Shown here: piece after piece, positions 1 through 9,045 of the stretch
Numbering within the stretch: the first letter of the stretch is position 1
How the letters are laid out: each line of letters starts with the position of its first letter
Source of the DNA: Streptomyces sp. NBC_00083
GTDB taxonomy: Bacteria > Actinomycetota > Actinomycetes > Streptomycetales > Streptomycetaceae
DNA: 64,000 bases
Assembly: GCF_026343295.1 (NCBI RefSeq)
Contig: NZ_JAPELY010000001.1
Location: 1,674,001-1,738,000, forward strand
Reading direction: 5' to 3'
Position numbers and translations under genes: made by a program
Notes under the pieces: generated by a model
The model's database searches: none
The model's input: the letters and a program-made list of their open reading frames with translations, nothing else
What the model was told of the DNA's origin: nothing

Positions 1-297
1 AACGGCGAGGAGATGAACCAGGAGGAGATGCGCGGCGGCACCCTCCTCGGCGGCCGCGACAAGGTCACCGTGTTCGCCGGCGACGTCAAGATGCGCCCCG
101 ACTACGTCGACTACACCGTGGACCTGGTCAAGAAGAACCGCGTTCTGGTCCTGCTGCTCACCTCCTACCTCCCGTGGGGGTTCCTCGGGCTCGCCCTGGT
201 CCTGCTCGCCCTCTCCCTGTGGCTCGAAGCACGCACCCGGCGCCCCGGCGGCCCGCCCACCGGTGTGAGCGAACCCCTCGAACCCGTGATGACCTGA
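1..297 (+). CDS. C-terminal fragment of a membrane protein (possibly DUF3068-like)
   Basis: The reading frame is open from the first base of the window, so this is the 3' end of a longer gene. The visible 98 residues contain a soluble segment (RGGTLLGG, then VTVFAGDVKM) followed by one hydrophobic membrane helix (around VLVLLLTSYLPWGFLGLALV) and a short basic, proline-rich tail that is probably cytoplasmic. A long extracytoplasmic domain with a single C-terminal anchor would fit the actinobacterial DUF3068/PorA-like family, but this is an impression from the tail alone. The function is unknown. The next gene, hrpB, is convergent. Confidence 0.5.
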   Translation, partial: NGEEMNQEEMRGGTLLGGRDKVTVFAGDVKMRPDYVDYTVDLVKKNRVLVLLLTSYLPWGFLGLALVLLALSLWLEARTRRPGGPPTGVSEPLEPVMT

Positions 298-366
298 GCG
301 CCGCTCCCGTCCGCCGTTACCGAGGCGCCGCTCCAGCCGCTCATGGCCGGAACGCCGCCCGGACCG

Positions 367-2859
367 TCATGACCCCAGCCGTGCCTTGGTGAACCGCGTC
401 GCCTGCGCCCGGGTCGGATCCTCCGGCCACGGATGCTTGGGGTAGCGGCCGCGCAGCTCGGCCCGCACGGCGCGGTATCCCTCGCGCCAGAAGTTCGCCA
501 GGTCGGCGGTGACCGCGGCCGGCCGCCCGGCGGGGGAGAGCAGATGGACCAGGACGGGCACCCCGGCCACCTCCGGTGTGCCGTCCAGACCGAACATCTC
601 CTGCAACTTGACGGCCAGGACCGGCTGTTCACCCCCGTACTCCACCCGTATCCGCGAGCCGCTGGGCACGAGGATCCGCTCGGGCGCCAGCTCGTCCAGG
701 CGCGCCGCCTCCCCGGTCGCCCACGGCAGCAGCCGGTTGAGCGCGGCGCCCGCCTCGATCCGGCCGAGGTCGGCCCGGCGCCGGGCCCGCGACAGCTCGG
801 GCTCCAGCCAGGCGTCGGGCCGGGCGAGCAGGGCCGCGTCGGCCACATCGGGCCAGGGCGGGCCGAGCACCCGGTGCAGGAAGGCGAGCCGCTCGCGCAG
901 GTTCACCGCGTCACGGGTCCAGCGCAGCAGTCCGAGCCCCTCCCGCGCGAGCCCGTCGAGAAGGGCGTCCCGCACCAGACCCGTGTCCGGGCTCTTCAAC
1001 GGGCGTACGGCCAGCTCGACCGCGCCGAGCCTCGACACCCGGCGGGCCACGACGTCCCCGTCCTCCCAGTGCACCTCCTCTCCCTGCGCCAGCAGGTGTC
1101 CCGCGGCGAGCCGGGCGGTCTCCTCGTCGATGACGCAGGCCAGCCGCACCCGGGCGGACGCCGCCTGCACCGGCCGGTCCGCGACGGCCACCGCGAGCCA
1201 GCCCGCGGAGCCGAGCCCGGACCCATCGGCCACCTCGGCGCCGGTGCCCGACACCATCAGGAACGCGCCGCCCCCACGCGCCCGCGCCACCCGTTCGGGA
1301 AACGCCAGGGCCGCGACGAGCCCGGCGGCCGCCTCGGCGGAACCCCGCTCGGGGTGGCTCCCGGCGAACGCGGTGAGGCGCCGCACCTCCTGCGTCCAGC
1401 GCCCCGCGTATCCGTCCCCGCCCCGGCGCGCGGTGCGCCAGGCCGCCGCCAGGTCGTCCCCGTACTCGCGCGGCGGTTCCTCGCTGAGCAGCGCCACCAC
1501 TTCGGCGGCCCGCCGGCCCCCGACCTCCGCGGCCCCGTCGAGGAGCGCGCGGGCGAGCCGGGGGTGCACCCCGAGCCGGGACATCCGGGTGCCCCGCTCG
1601 GTGGCGCGGCCCTGCCCGTCCACCGCCCCGATCGCCGAGAGCACCGCTCGGGCCGCGGCCATCGCGCCCGCCGGAGGTGCGTCGAGCAGGGCGAGGCCCT
1701 CGGCCGACGGGTCGCCCCAGCAGGCGGTCTGCAGGGCGAAGGCGGCCAGGTCGGCGACCTTGATCTCGGGGGCGGGGAAGCGCGGCAGCCGGCTGTTCTC
1801 CGCCTCGGTCCAGCAGCGGTAGACCGCGCCCGGCGCCTCACGCCCGGCCCGGCCGGCGCGCTGGCGTGCGGCGGCCTGCGAGGCCCTGACCGTGGTCAGC
1901 GCGCCGAGACCCCGGGCATGGTCGACCCGCGGCTCGCGGGCCAGGCCGCAGTCCACCACCACCCGCACCCCCGGCACGGTCAGTGACGACTCGGCGACCG
2001 AGGTCGCGAGGACGACTCGCCGCCCGGCCGCCCCGGCGAGCACCGCGTCCTGCACGGAAGCCGGGGCGCGGCCGTGGACCTGGAGGATCTCGACGCCGGG
2101 CAGATCGCCCAACTGGCGTGCCACACGGGCGATCTCACCCACGCCGGGCAGGAAGCAGAGGACATCGCCGTCCCGCTCGGACAGCGCCGCGCGCACCGTG
2201 GCAGCCACATGGGAGAGCAGCGCCGGGTCGACCCGCATGCCGTGCGGCGGGCGCACCGGCCGTGCGGGGGGCGCCCACACCACCTCCACCGGGTGTGCCA
2301 CCCCGGCCGCCTCGACGACAGGGGCGCCGCCGAGCAGCTCGGCCCAGCCCTCGGCGTCCGTCGTCGCCGAGGCCGCCACCAGGCGCAGCTCGGGCCGCAG
2401 CGCGGCGCGCACGTCCAGGAGGAAGGCGGCCACGGTGTCAGCGTCCAGGTGCCGCTCATGGCACTCGTCGAGGACGACGACGTCGACGCCCGTCAACTCC
2501 TGGTCGCGCTGCAGGCGTTGGAGGAGCACACCGGTGGTGACGACCTCGACGACGGTGTCCGGTCCGACGGACCGCTCACCGCGCACCGTGAATCCGATCC
2601 GCCCGCCCGTCCGCTCGCCGAGCAGCCACGCCATCCGGCGCGCGGCCGCCCTGGCTGCTATGCGGCGCGGCTCGGCCACCACGACCCGGCGCACCGGGCC
2701 GTCGCCGACCAGGCCCGCGAGGATCAGCGGCACGAGAGTGGTCTTGCCGGTGCCGGGCGGGGCGCACAGCACGGCCGTCCCGTGCCCGTCGAGTGCGGCG
2801 AGCAGCTCGGGCACGGCCTCGCGTACGGGGAGGGCGTCGAGTGCGTCGGTTCGGATCAT
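367..2859 (-). CDS. hrpB: ATP-dependent helicase HrpB
   Basis: This 830-residue DEAH/RHA-type superfamily 2 helicase has the usual HrpB length. Walker A is GTGKT at residues 36-40. The Walker B box is DECH at 131-134, followed by the expected SAT-type motif III (ASATTDAEG). The second RecA domain carries QRAGRAGRE (motif VI). The helicase-associated HA2 region and the HrpB-specific C-terminal domain (GYRAVRAELRGRYPKHPWPEDP) complete the protein. HrpB is thought to act on RNA, but its physiological substrate is not settled. It is transcribed alone, convergent with the fragment at 1-297 and downstream of the methyltransferase gene on the same strand (114 bp gap). Confidence 0.93.
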   Translation of the reverse strand: MIRTDALDALPVREAVPELLAALDGHGTAVLCAPPGTGKTTLVPLILAGLVGDGPVRRVVVAEPRRIAARAAARRMAWLLGERTGGRIGFTVRGERSVGPDTVVEVVTTGVLLQRLQRDQELTGVDVVVLDECHERHLDADTVAAFLLDVRAALRPELRLVAASATTDAEGWAELLGGAPVVEAAGVAHPVEVVWAPPARPVRPPHGMRVDPALLSHVAATVRAALSERDGDVLCFLPGVGEIARVARQLGDLPGVEILQVHGRAPASVQDAVLAGAAGRRVVLATSVAESSLTVPGVRVVVDCGLAREPRVDHARGLGALTTVRASQAAARQRAGRAGREAPGAVYRCWTEAENSRLPRFPAPEIKVADLAAFALQTACWGDPSAEGLALLDAPPAGAMAAARAVLSAIGAVDGQGRATERGTRMSRLGVHPRLARALLDGAAEVGGRRAAEVVALLSEEPPREYGDDLAAAWRTARRGGDGYAGRWTQEVRRLTAFAGSHPERGSAEAAAGLVAALAFPERVARARGGGAFLMVSGTGAEVADGSGLGSAGWLAVAVADRPVQAASARVRLACVIDEETARLAAGHLLAQGEEVHWEDGDVVARRVSRLGAVELAVRPLKSPDTGLVRDALLDGLAREGLGLLRWTRDAVNLRERLAFLHRVLGPPWPDVADAALLARPDAWLEPELSRARRRADLGRIEAGAALNRLLPWATGEAARLDELAPERILVPSGSRIRVEYGGEQPVLAVKLQEMFGLDGTPEVAGVPVLVHLLSPAGRPAAVTADLANFWREGYRAVRAELRGRYPKHPWPEDPTRAQATRFTKARLGS

Positions 2860-2973
2860 GCGCTCAGTGTCGTACGTCCCGCGGAACCGTGCGGCGCCCC
2901 GTCCACAGGCGCGGTGGGCTTATATGACTGCCCGCGTCGCGGAGGGCCCGCCTCAGTCCCGTACGTACACGCG

Positions 2974-3813
2974 TCAGTCCCGTACGCACACGAAGATCGC
3001 GGTCCCCGGGAGCAGATTGCCCCGGAGCGGAGACCAGCCGCCCCACTCCTGTGAGTTCCAGGCCGGCCACTCCGGTTCCACGAGATCCTGGAGGTGGAAG
3101 CCGCCCGCGACGACGTCCCGCACCCGGTCGCCGAGCGTGCGGTGGTGCTCCACATAGACGGCGCGACCGCTCTCGTCCTGCTCGACGTAGGGCGTCCGGT
3201 CGAAGTAGGAGGCGGAGACCGACAGGCCCTCGGGTCCCGGTTCGTCGGGGAACGCCCAGCGGATGGGATGGGTGACCGAGAAGACCCAGCGCCCGCCCGG
3301 CCGCAGCACGCGGCGCACCTCGCGGAAGACCCGCACCGGGTCCGAGACGAAGGGGACCGCGCCGTAGGCGGAGCACGCCAGGTCGAAGGATCCGTCCGCG
3401 AACGGCAGGGCGCCCGCGTCCGCCTCGATCAGCGGGAACGCGCCACCGTCGATGCGCAGCGCGTGCTGGAGCTGGCGGTGCGAGAGGTCCAAGGCCACCG
3501 GGCGCGCGCCTTGAGCGGCCAGCCATCGCGAGCACTGGGCGGCGCCCGCCCCGATCTCCAGGACGTCGAGGCCCTTCAGGGACTCCCTCGGGCCGAGAAG
3601 CTGGGCGTCCGCCTCGTCCACGCCTTCCGGACCCCACACGAAGCGGTCGTCGCCGAGGAACGCACCGTGATCGGTCTGGTACTCGTCGGCGTTCCGGTCC
3701 CACCAGCTGCGGCTGGCCCGGCTGCTCTCCGTGTCCCCGGCCGCACGACGTGTCGCCTCCGGTTCGGAATCGGCCCCGTTCTCGGACTCGTACGCTTGGA
3801 TCTCTTGGCTCAT
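2974..3813 (-). CDS. class I SAM-dependent methyltransferase
   Basis: The 279-residue protein has a methyltransferase domain of the UbiE/COQ5 type. Motif I, EIGAGAAQ, lies at residues 86-93 and is followed by an acidic motif II (PVALDLSH) and the post-motif LRPGGRWVFSVTHP. The N-terminal 30 residues are polar and probably disordered. The substrate cannot be deduced. Close homologues sit beside rpsA in other streptomycetes, as I recall. It is divergent from rpsA across a 375 bp region and may share that region for its own promoter. The ATG start was chosen because no better in-frame start follows before motif I; the ribosome binding site (GACGGGCAC) is weak. Confidence 0.85.
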   Translation of the reverse strand: MSQEIQAYESENGADSEPEATRRAAGDTESSRASRSWWDRNADEYQTDHGAFLGDDRFVWGPEGVDEADAQLLGPRESLKGLDVLEIGAGAAQCSRWLAAQGARPVALDLSHRQLQHALRIDGGAFPLIEADAGALPFADGSFDLACSAYGAVPFVSDPVRVFREVRRVLRPGGRWVFSVTHPIRWAFPDEPGPEGLSVSASYFDRTPYVEQDESGRAVYVEHHRTLGDRVRDVVAGGFHLQDLVEPEWPAWNSQEWGGWSPLRGNLLPGTAIFVCVRD

Positions 3814-3958
3814 CGTGCCCGTCGTTGTAGTTTGCGCGGAACGTGGCCGCGTGTTCGCGAAGGCCCTCGAAAGAGGTGCCCGGAGCCCATCGTGGCCTCG
3901 GGGAACCTTAGTTGTGCCGGGATTGCGGGGATCCGCCCCGGGTGTGCGCCTTCGCGCA

Positions 3959-3987
3959 TTGACCCTGTCCGGCAGCCCCCGTATGCT
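3959..3987 (+). promoter_or_regulatory. rpsA promoter (housekeeping sigma type)
   Basis: TTGACC at 3959-3964 and TATGCT at 3982-3987 are separated by exactly 17 bp, a near-consensus HrdB-type promoter. Transcription would begin near 3994, giving rpsA a leader of about 195 nt. No independent ORF in the leader is convincing. The rest of the 3814-4188 interval shows no other feature I can support. Confidence 0.75.
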
Positions 3988-4188
3988 ACAAGTTGCGCTG
4001 CGAGCCTGCGCACCTCAGACGTAGCAGGCGCGCCTCCATCTGTTGCATGTCCCCTCGGTTTGTCGAGGCACCATCCGGACCGACCCGGATCGGTGCTTCC
4101 CTGGCTGTCCGGCTTCTGCAGAGGCGATACGGGCTTACGGCGTGGCAGTACCTACGACTTTCTGTCCGTAACCGGAGCCCTTTCCCAC

Positions 4189-5688
4189 ATGACGAGCAGC
4201 ACCGAGACCACCTCTACCACTCCGCAGGTAGCGGTCAACGACATCGGTAACGAGGAAGCCTTCCTCGCCGCGATCGACGAGACGATCAAGTACTTCAACG
4301 ACGGCGACATCGTCGACGGCGTCATCGTGAAGGTCGACCGGGACGAGGTCCTGCTCGACATCGGTTACAAGACCGAAGGCGTGATCCCGAGCCGTGAGCT
4401 CTCGATCAAGCACGACGTCGACCCGAACGAGGTCGTCAAGGTCGGCGACGAGATCGAGGCCCTGGTTCTCCAGAAGGAGGACAAGGAAGGCCGTCTGATC
4501 CTGTCCAAGAAGCGCGCTCAGTACGAGCGTGCCTGGGGCACGATCGAGAAGATCAAGGAAGAAGACGGCATCGTCACCGGTACCGTCATCGAGGTCGTCA
4601 AGGGTGGTCTCATCCTCGACATCGGCCTCCGTGGCTTCCTGCCGGCTTCCCTCGTCGAGATGCGCCGCGTCCGCGACCTCCAGCCCTACGTGGGCAAGGA
4701 GCTCGAGGCGAAGATCATCGAGCTGGACAAGAACCGCAACAACGTGGTCCTGTCCCGCCGCGCCTGGCTCGAGCAGACCCAGTCCGAGGTTCGCCAGACG
4801 TTCCTCACCACCCTGCAGAAGGGTCAGGTCCGCTCCGGCGTCGTCTCCTCGATCGTCAACTTCGGTGCCTTCGTGGACCTGGGTGGCGTCGACGGTCTCG
4901 TCCACGTCTCCGAGCTCTCCTGGAAGCACATCGACCACCCGTCCGAGGTTGTCGAGGTCGGCCAGGAAGTCACCGTCGAGGTCCTCGACGTCGACATGGA
5001 CCGCGAGCGTGTCTCCCTGTCGCTGAAGGCGACGCAGGAAGACCCGTGGCAGCAGTTCGCCCGCACGCACCAGATCGGGCAGGTTGTTCCCGGTAAGGTC
5101 ACCAAGCTCGTTCCGTTCGGTGCGTTCGTGCGCGTCGACGAGGGCATCGAGGGCCTGGTCCACATCTCCGAGCTGGCCGAGCGCCACGTGGAGATCCCGG
5201 AGCAGGTCGTCCAGGTCAACGACGAGATCTTCGTCAAGGTCATCGACATCGACCTCGAGCGTCGCCGGATCTCGCTGTCCCTGAAGCAGGCCAACGAGTC
5301 CTTCGGTGCCGACCCGGCGTCGGTCGAGTTCGACCCGACCCTGTACGGCATGGCCGCGTCCTACGACGACCAGGGCAACTACATCTACCCCGAGGGCTTC
5401 GACCCCGAGACCAACGACTGGCTCGAGGGCTACGAGACCCAGCGCGAGGCGTGGGAGGGCCAGTACGCCGAGGCGCAGTCGCGCTTCGAGCAGCACCAGG
5501 CCCAGGTCATCAAGTCCCGCGAGGCCGACGAGGCCGCCGCTGCCGAGGGCGCTGCCGCTCCGGCCGGTGCCCCGGCGGGCGTCTCCGGCGGTTCGTACTC
5601 CTCGGAGTCGGACGACAACTCCGGCGCTCTGGCGTCGGACGAGGCGCTGGCTGCCCTGCGCGAGAAGCTGGCGGGCGGCCAGAGCTGA
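4189..5688 (+). CDS. rpsA: 30S ribosomal protein S1
   Basis: S1 binds mRNA on the 30S subunit and helps initiate translation. The 499-residue product has four S1/OB-fold repeats at about residues 38-108, 125-192, 210-278 and 295-365. Each ends in the typical RxxLS or SLSLK strand. An acidic tail then becomes rich in Ala, Gly and Ser (about 366-499). Four repeats instead of the six of E. coli S1 is usual for actinobacteria. The ATG at 4189 was chosen over a much longer frame opening at 3094 because homology begins here, GGAG lies 11 bp upstream, and the earlier codons lie under the antisense methyltransferase gene. It is monocistronic, between its own promoter and a strong terminator. Confidence 0.96.
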   Translation: MTSSTETTSTTPQVAVNDIGNEEAFLAAIDETIKYFNDGDIVDGVIVKVDRDEVLLDIGYKTEGVIPSRELSIKHDVDPNEVVKVGDEIEALVLQKEDKEGRLILSKKRAQYERAWGTIEKIKEEDGIVTGTVIEVVKGGLILDIGLRGFLPASLVEMRRVRDLQPYVGKELEAKIIELDKNRNNVVLSRRAWLEQTQSEVRQTFLTTLQKGQVRSGVVSSIVNFGAFVDLGGVDGLVHVSELSWKHIDHPSEVVEVGQEVTVEVLDVDMDRERVSLSLKATQEDPWQQFARTHQIGQVVPGKVTKLVPFGAFVRVDEGIEGLVHISELAERHVEIPEQVVQVNDEIFVKVIDIDLERRRISLSLKQANESFGADPASVEFDPTLYGMAASYDDQGNYIYPEGFDPETNDWLEGYETQREAWEGQYAEAQSRFEQHQAQVIKSREADEAAAAEGAAAPAGAPAGVSGGSYSSESDDNSGALASDEALAALREKLAGGQS

Positions 5689-5718
5689 CGCTCCGACCAC
5701 CGGCTGGTAGATAGCTGA

Positions 5719-5757
5719 AGGCAAGGCCCGTTCCCCCTGGGGGAGCGGGCCTTGCTT
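5719..5757 (+). terminator. rpsA transcription terminator
   Basis: GCAAGGCCCG (5721-5730) is the exact complement of CGGGCCTTGC (5746-5755), and the inner C run pairs with a G run, giving a very stable hairpin 30 bp after the rpsA stop. Only a short T-containing tail follows, as is usual for streptomycetes. Confidence 0.85.
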
Positions 5758-6028
5758 CATGTCGCGATCATGTCGTGATCAAGTCGCGAGCATGCCGGGG
5801 CGACATCGGAGTGCCGCCGGGCCATGCCGACCAGCCGCAACCCGGCCGGTGCGCAGCCGAGTTGGCCGCCGCCCAGGCCTGTTCCGGACGGCGTGCGCGG
5901 GGGGCGGCGGCAGGCCGGGCGTGCGGAGCCCCGGCAGCGTCTGCGGGTTTCCGCAAATGCGGCGTGGGCGGGAATGTCCACGTCCTGACGGTCGTTCTTC
6001 CTGGTGAACACGAGGAGGAGCGGTAATC
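5758..6028. other. intergenic region between rpsA terminator and PAC2 gene
   Basis: No ORF with coding character was found. The segment 5762-5789 holds nested palindromes: GATCA (5766-5770), five bases, TGATC (5776-5780), flanked on both sides by TCGCGA (5762-5767 and 5784-5789). A small hairpin CCGCA/TGCGG lies at 5951-5962. The ribosome binding site of the next gene, GAGGAGGAG, is at 6012-6020. Confidence 0.5.
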
Positions 6029-6967
6029 GTGCTTGATCCGCAGGGTTTGTACGAATGGGAGCCGAAGGGCCTCGCCGTCGTCGACATGGCGCTCGCGCAG
6101 GAGTCGGCCGGCCTGGTCATGCTGTACCACTTCGACGGCTACATCGACGCGGGTGAGACCGGCGAGCAGATCGTCGAGAAGCTGCTCGACACGCTGCCCC
6201 ACCAGGTGGTGGCCCGCTTCGACCACGACCGGCTCGTCGACTACCGGGCCCGCCGGCCGCTGCTGACCTTCCGGCGCGACCGCTGGACCGAGTTCGAGGT
6301 CCCCTCCCTCGAAGTGCGCCTGGTGCAGGACGCCACGGGCGCGCCCTTCCTGCTGATGTCGGGCCCCGAGCCGGACGTCGAGTGGGAGCGCTTCGCGCTG
6401 GCCGTCCGCCAGATCGTCGAGCGCCTCGGCGTCCGCCTGTCGGTCAACTTCCACGGCATCCCCATGGGCGTCCCGCACACCCGCCCCGTGGGCCTCACCC
6501 CGCACGGCAACCGCACCGACCTGATGCCGGGCCACCGTTCGCCGTTCGACGAGGCACAGGTGCCGGGCAGCGCCGAGTCGCTGGTCGAGTACCGCCTGAT
6601 GGAGGCCGGTCACGACGTCCTGGGCGTCGCCGCGCACGTTCCGCACTACGTGGCGCGCTCGTCCTACCCGGACGCGGCGCTGACCGCCCTGGAAGCCGTC
6701 ACGGCCGCCACCGGCCTGGTCCTGCCGAGCGTCGCGCACGGCCTCCGTACGGAGGCGCAGCGCACCCAGACCGAGATCGAGCGGCAGATCGGCGAGGGCG
6801 ACGAGGAACTGGTCAGCCTGGTACAGGGACTTGAGCACCAGTACGACGCGGTCGCCGGCGCGGAGACGCGCGGCAACCTCGTCGCCGAACCGGCGGACCT
6901 CCCGTCGGCGGAGGAACTGGGCATGGAGTTCGAACGTTTTCTCGCCGAGCGGGAGGGCGACCTCTAG
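6029..6967 (+). CDS. PAC2 family protein
   Basis: The 312-residue protein begins at GTG with a strong ribosome binding site, GAGGAGGAG, 8 bp upstream. It matches the actinobacterial PAC2 (proteasome assembly chaperone-like) family: an N-terminal [20 protein letters not shown] segment, a central [12 protein letters not shown] block and the [20 protein letters not shown] stretch. Actinobacteria encode several PAC2 proteins. A role in 20S proteasome assembly has been suggested from the eukaryotic family, but the bacterial function is not established. The C-terminal third is acidic and probably alpha-helical. coaE follows after 24 bp on the same strand. Confidence 0.88.
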   Translation: MLDPQGLYEWEPKGLAVVDMALAQESAGLVMLYHFDGYIDAGETGEQIVEKLLDTLPHQVVARFDHDRLVDYRARRPLLTFRRDRWTEFEVPSLEVRLVQDATGAPFLLMSGPEPDVEWERFALAVRQIVERLGVRLSVNFHGIPMGVPHTRPVGLTPHGNRTDLMPGHRSPFDEAQVPGSAESLVEYRLMEAGHDVLGVAAHVPHYVARSSYPDAALTALEAVTAATGLVLPSVAHGLRTEAQRTQTEIERQIGEGDEELVSLVQGLEHQYDAVAGAETRGNLVAEPADLPSAEELGMEFERFLAEREGDL

Positions 6968-6991
6968 GGGCGGGCGCCTAAGCTTCGGCTC

Positions 6992-7591
6992 ATGCTGAAG
7001 GTGGGCCTGACCGGCGGTATCGGCGCCGGCAAGAGCGAAGTGTCACGGCTGCTCGTCTCGTACGGGGCCGTTCTGATCGACGCGGACAGGATCGCGCGGG
7101 AGGTCGTCGAGCCAGGAACACCCGGTCTGGCGGCGGTGGTCGAGGCGTTCGGCCCGGCCGTCCTGGCCGCGGACGGCACGCTCGACCGGCCCAGGCTGGG
7201 CGGCATCGTCTTCTCCGACCCGGAGAAGCTCGCCACCCTCAACAAGATCGTGCACCCGCTGGTCGGGGCGCGCTCGGCCGCGCTCGAATCGGCCGCGGGC
7301 CCCGACTCGGTCGTCATCCACGACGTGCCCCTCCTGACGGAGAACGGCCTGGCGGCCCTGTACGACCTGGTCGTCGTCGTCGACGCCACCCCCGAGACCC
7401 AGCTCGACCGGCTCGTGCGGCTGCGCGGCATGACGCCCGACGAGGCCCGCGCCCGCATGGCGGCCCAGGCGGACCGTACGCAGCGGCTTGCCGTCGCCGA
7501 CCTGGTCATCGACAACGACGGGCCCCTCGCGGCCCTGGAGCCGCAGGTGCGGAAGGTCTGGGCGGAACTGGTGGAGCGCGCAGACAGCTGA
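6992..7591 (+). CDS. coaE: dephospho-CoA kinase
   Basis: CoaE phosphorylates the 3' hydroxyl of dephospho-CoA, the last step of coenzyme A synthesis, in the cytoplasm. The 199-residue length is normal for the free-standing enzyme. The P-loop GGIGAGKS is at residues 8-15. [13 protein letters not shown] and HPLVG, both family hallmarks, follow, as does the lid arginine region ([17 protein letters not shown]). It sits 24 bp after the PAC2 gene. The pairing of coaE close to rpsA is conserved in actinobacteria. Confidence 0.95.
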   Translation: MLKVGLTGGIGAGKSEVSRLLVSYGAVLIDADRIAREVVEPGTPGLAAVVEAFGPAVLAADGTLDRPRLGGIVFSDPEKLATLNKIVHPLVGARSAALESAAGPDSVVIHDVPLLTENGLAALYDLVVVVDATPETQLDRLVRLRGMTPDEARARMAAQADRTQRLAVADLVIDNDGPLAALEPQVRKVWAELVERADS

Positions 7592-7622
7592 GAAGCGGGG
7601 CGCCGGCGCGTATCGGGGCCGT

Positions 7623-8084
7623 ATGGATTCCCTCATCATGCTGGGTTTCCCGGGCTTGCGCCGCCCTGCGCGGCCTGTGCGATCTACGATCCGGACTGTG
7701 CTCTTCGTACTCGCGGGTTTCACTGTCCTCGGCGGTCTCGTGGCACTGCTCGCCGGGGTGTACGGGCTGCGGGAGACGCGGCGCGTGGAGCGGGCAGGGG
7801 CGCTCGCGTGGGCGCTCGTGAAGCCCGCGCCGCACGGGTCCGAGCGGCCCCTCCTGCAGTTCGAGACGGTCGACGGCGATGTCCTCGAACTGCCGTCGCC
7901 CGTCCCGCCGAGCCGCCGCGAACCCCTCCCCGCGGGCTCCAGCGTCCGGGTGTCCTACGACCCGGAGGACCCCCGCACCGTCGTCGTCCTGGGCCGCGAA
8001 CGCACCGCCGTGGACCGGGCGTTCATGGCGGCCGGCGCGGCCATCGTGCTCCTCGGGCTGACCCTGGCCGCCGCCGCGCTCTGA
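7623..8084 (+). CDS. DUF3592-like membrane protein
   Basis: A 153-residue protein with two membrane segments, one near the N-terminus (VLFVLAGFTVLGGLVALLAGVYG) and one at the extreme C-terminus (AFMAAGAAIVLLGLTLAAAAL). Between them is an extracytoplasmic beta-rich domain of about 75 residues with the DUF3592 pattern (R..G..A.A.V........L.F....G......VRVSYDPEDP). The function is unknown. The start is uncertain: ATG 7623 follows GGGG closely, but GTG 7698, just before the first helix, is also possible. Confidence 0.65.
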   Translation: MDSLIMLGFPGLRRPARPVRSTIRTVLFVLAGFTVLGGLVALLAGVYGLRETRRVERAGALAWALVKPAPHGSERPLLQFETVDGDVLELPSPVPPSRREPLPAGSSVRVSYDPEDPRTVVVLGRERTAVDRAFMAAGAAIVLLGLTLAAAAL

Positions 8085-8200
8085 GCCGCGCGCCCGACGC
8101 GACCGCGACCGGTATCCCGTACGCATCCATCGCCACGCATACGGAATAGCGCGGCCGGGAATGGCGTTGACATCGCGCAGCGAGCGAAAGGAACAGGTAC

Positions 8201-8572
8201 GTGGGCGAGAACACCCCCGAGACGCACGTCATCGACTTCCGCGCCGCCGAGCAACTCCTGGCCGCCCGGGACCCACGTGGTGCCGTCAAGCTTCTCGACT
8301 CGGTCGTCGCGGCCCACCCCGAGAACACCGCGGCCCGTCTGCTGAGAGCGCGAGCGTTCTTCGCGGCGGCCCAACTCCGCGCCGCGGAAATGGAGTTCCA
8401 GCTGGTCCTGGAGCGTGAGCCGGACAACGCCTTCGCCCACTTCGCGCTGGCCCGCACCTACGAACGGCAGGCCCGCCCCGACCAGGCCAAGCGCCACTTC
8501 CGTCTGGCGGCGGCCCTCGACCCCAAGCCGGACTATCTGGCGGCGGCGCGTTTCGAGGACGAGGCGCGGTAG
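8201..8572 (+). CDS. small tetratricopeptide repeat protein
   Basis: This 123-residue protein starts at GTG with AAAGGAACAGG upstream. Almost all of it is TPR: helical pairs around DPRGAVKLLDSVVAAHPENTA, AQLRAAEMEFQLVLEREPDN and RPDQAKRHFRLAAALDPKPD, with the characteristic Ala/Pro positions. There are no membrane segments or signal peptide, so it is probably a cytoplasmic protein-protein adaptor. The partner is not evident. About 115 bp separate it from the upstream DUF3592 gene. Confidence 0.85.
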   Translation: MGENTPETHVIDFRAAEQLLAARDPRGAVKLLDSVVAAHPENTAARLLRARAFFAAAQLRAAEMEFQLVLEREPDNAFAHFALARTYERQARPDQAKRHFRLAAALDPKPDYLAAARFEDEAR

Positions 8573-8611
8573 CGAGCGGGTGCGCGTGCGTAGTCGCGCG
8601 CAAGCACGGCG

Positions 8612-8875
8612 TCAGCGGGTGCGCGGTGGTTCGTAGGGAGGGATGTCACGACCCGGCTGGTAGTGCGGGCCCTGCCGCATATGGCGGATGATCATGACAA
8701 GGTCGACGACGATCACCGCGGCCAGCACCGCGCAGGCCGCCATCCACCCCGGGCGGCCCTCGACGGCGAACCCCACTGTGCCTCCGGCGGCCCAGATCAG
8801 GCCCCAGATGCTCAGCCAGAGCCGCATCCGCAGGGGGCTGCGGGCGGTGATCGGTTCGTTACCCGTGCGCGGCAT
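8612..8875 (-). CDS. small membrane protein, DUF6343-like
   Basis: This 87-residue protein has the conserved start PRTGNEPITARSPLRMRLWL and two membrane helices (WLSIWGLIWAAGGTVGFAV and MAACAVLAAVIVVDLVMIIRH), with a hydrophilic, proline-rich tail. The ATG at 8875 was chosen because GGGAGG lies 8 bp upstream; the frame is open further upstream but without a ribosome binding site. The family is widespread in streptomycetes and of unknown function. It is convergent with the TPR gene. Confidence 0.7.
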   Translation of the reverse strand: MPRTGNEPITARSPLRMRLWLSIWGLIWAAGGTVGFAVEGRPGWMAACAVLAAVIVVDLVMIIRHMRQGPHYQPGRDIPPYEPPRTR

Positions 8876-9045
8876 GGTGATCGCCTCCCTAGAGGTGTAC
8901 CCGCTGGGGCAGGGGTGAAAGCCGTTGCGCACGGACGATCGGGACGCCGGGCGCCGTGTGCGGGACCCGGGGGCCGGGCGGAGCGGCTGAGGCGCGTCGC
9001 CCGATGCGGGCGCGCGCCGGGAACGGCGTGGCTAGGGTGGCGCGC

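Noticed and set aside
3094..4188. Upstream in-frame extension of rpsA giving 864 residues
   Set aside because: The extra 365 residues overlap the antisense methyltransferase gene and the rpsA promoter, and S1 homology begins at 4189.
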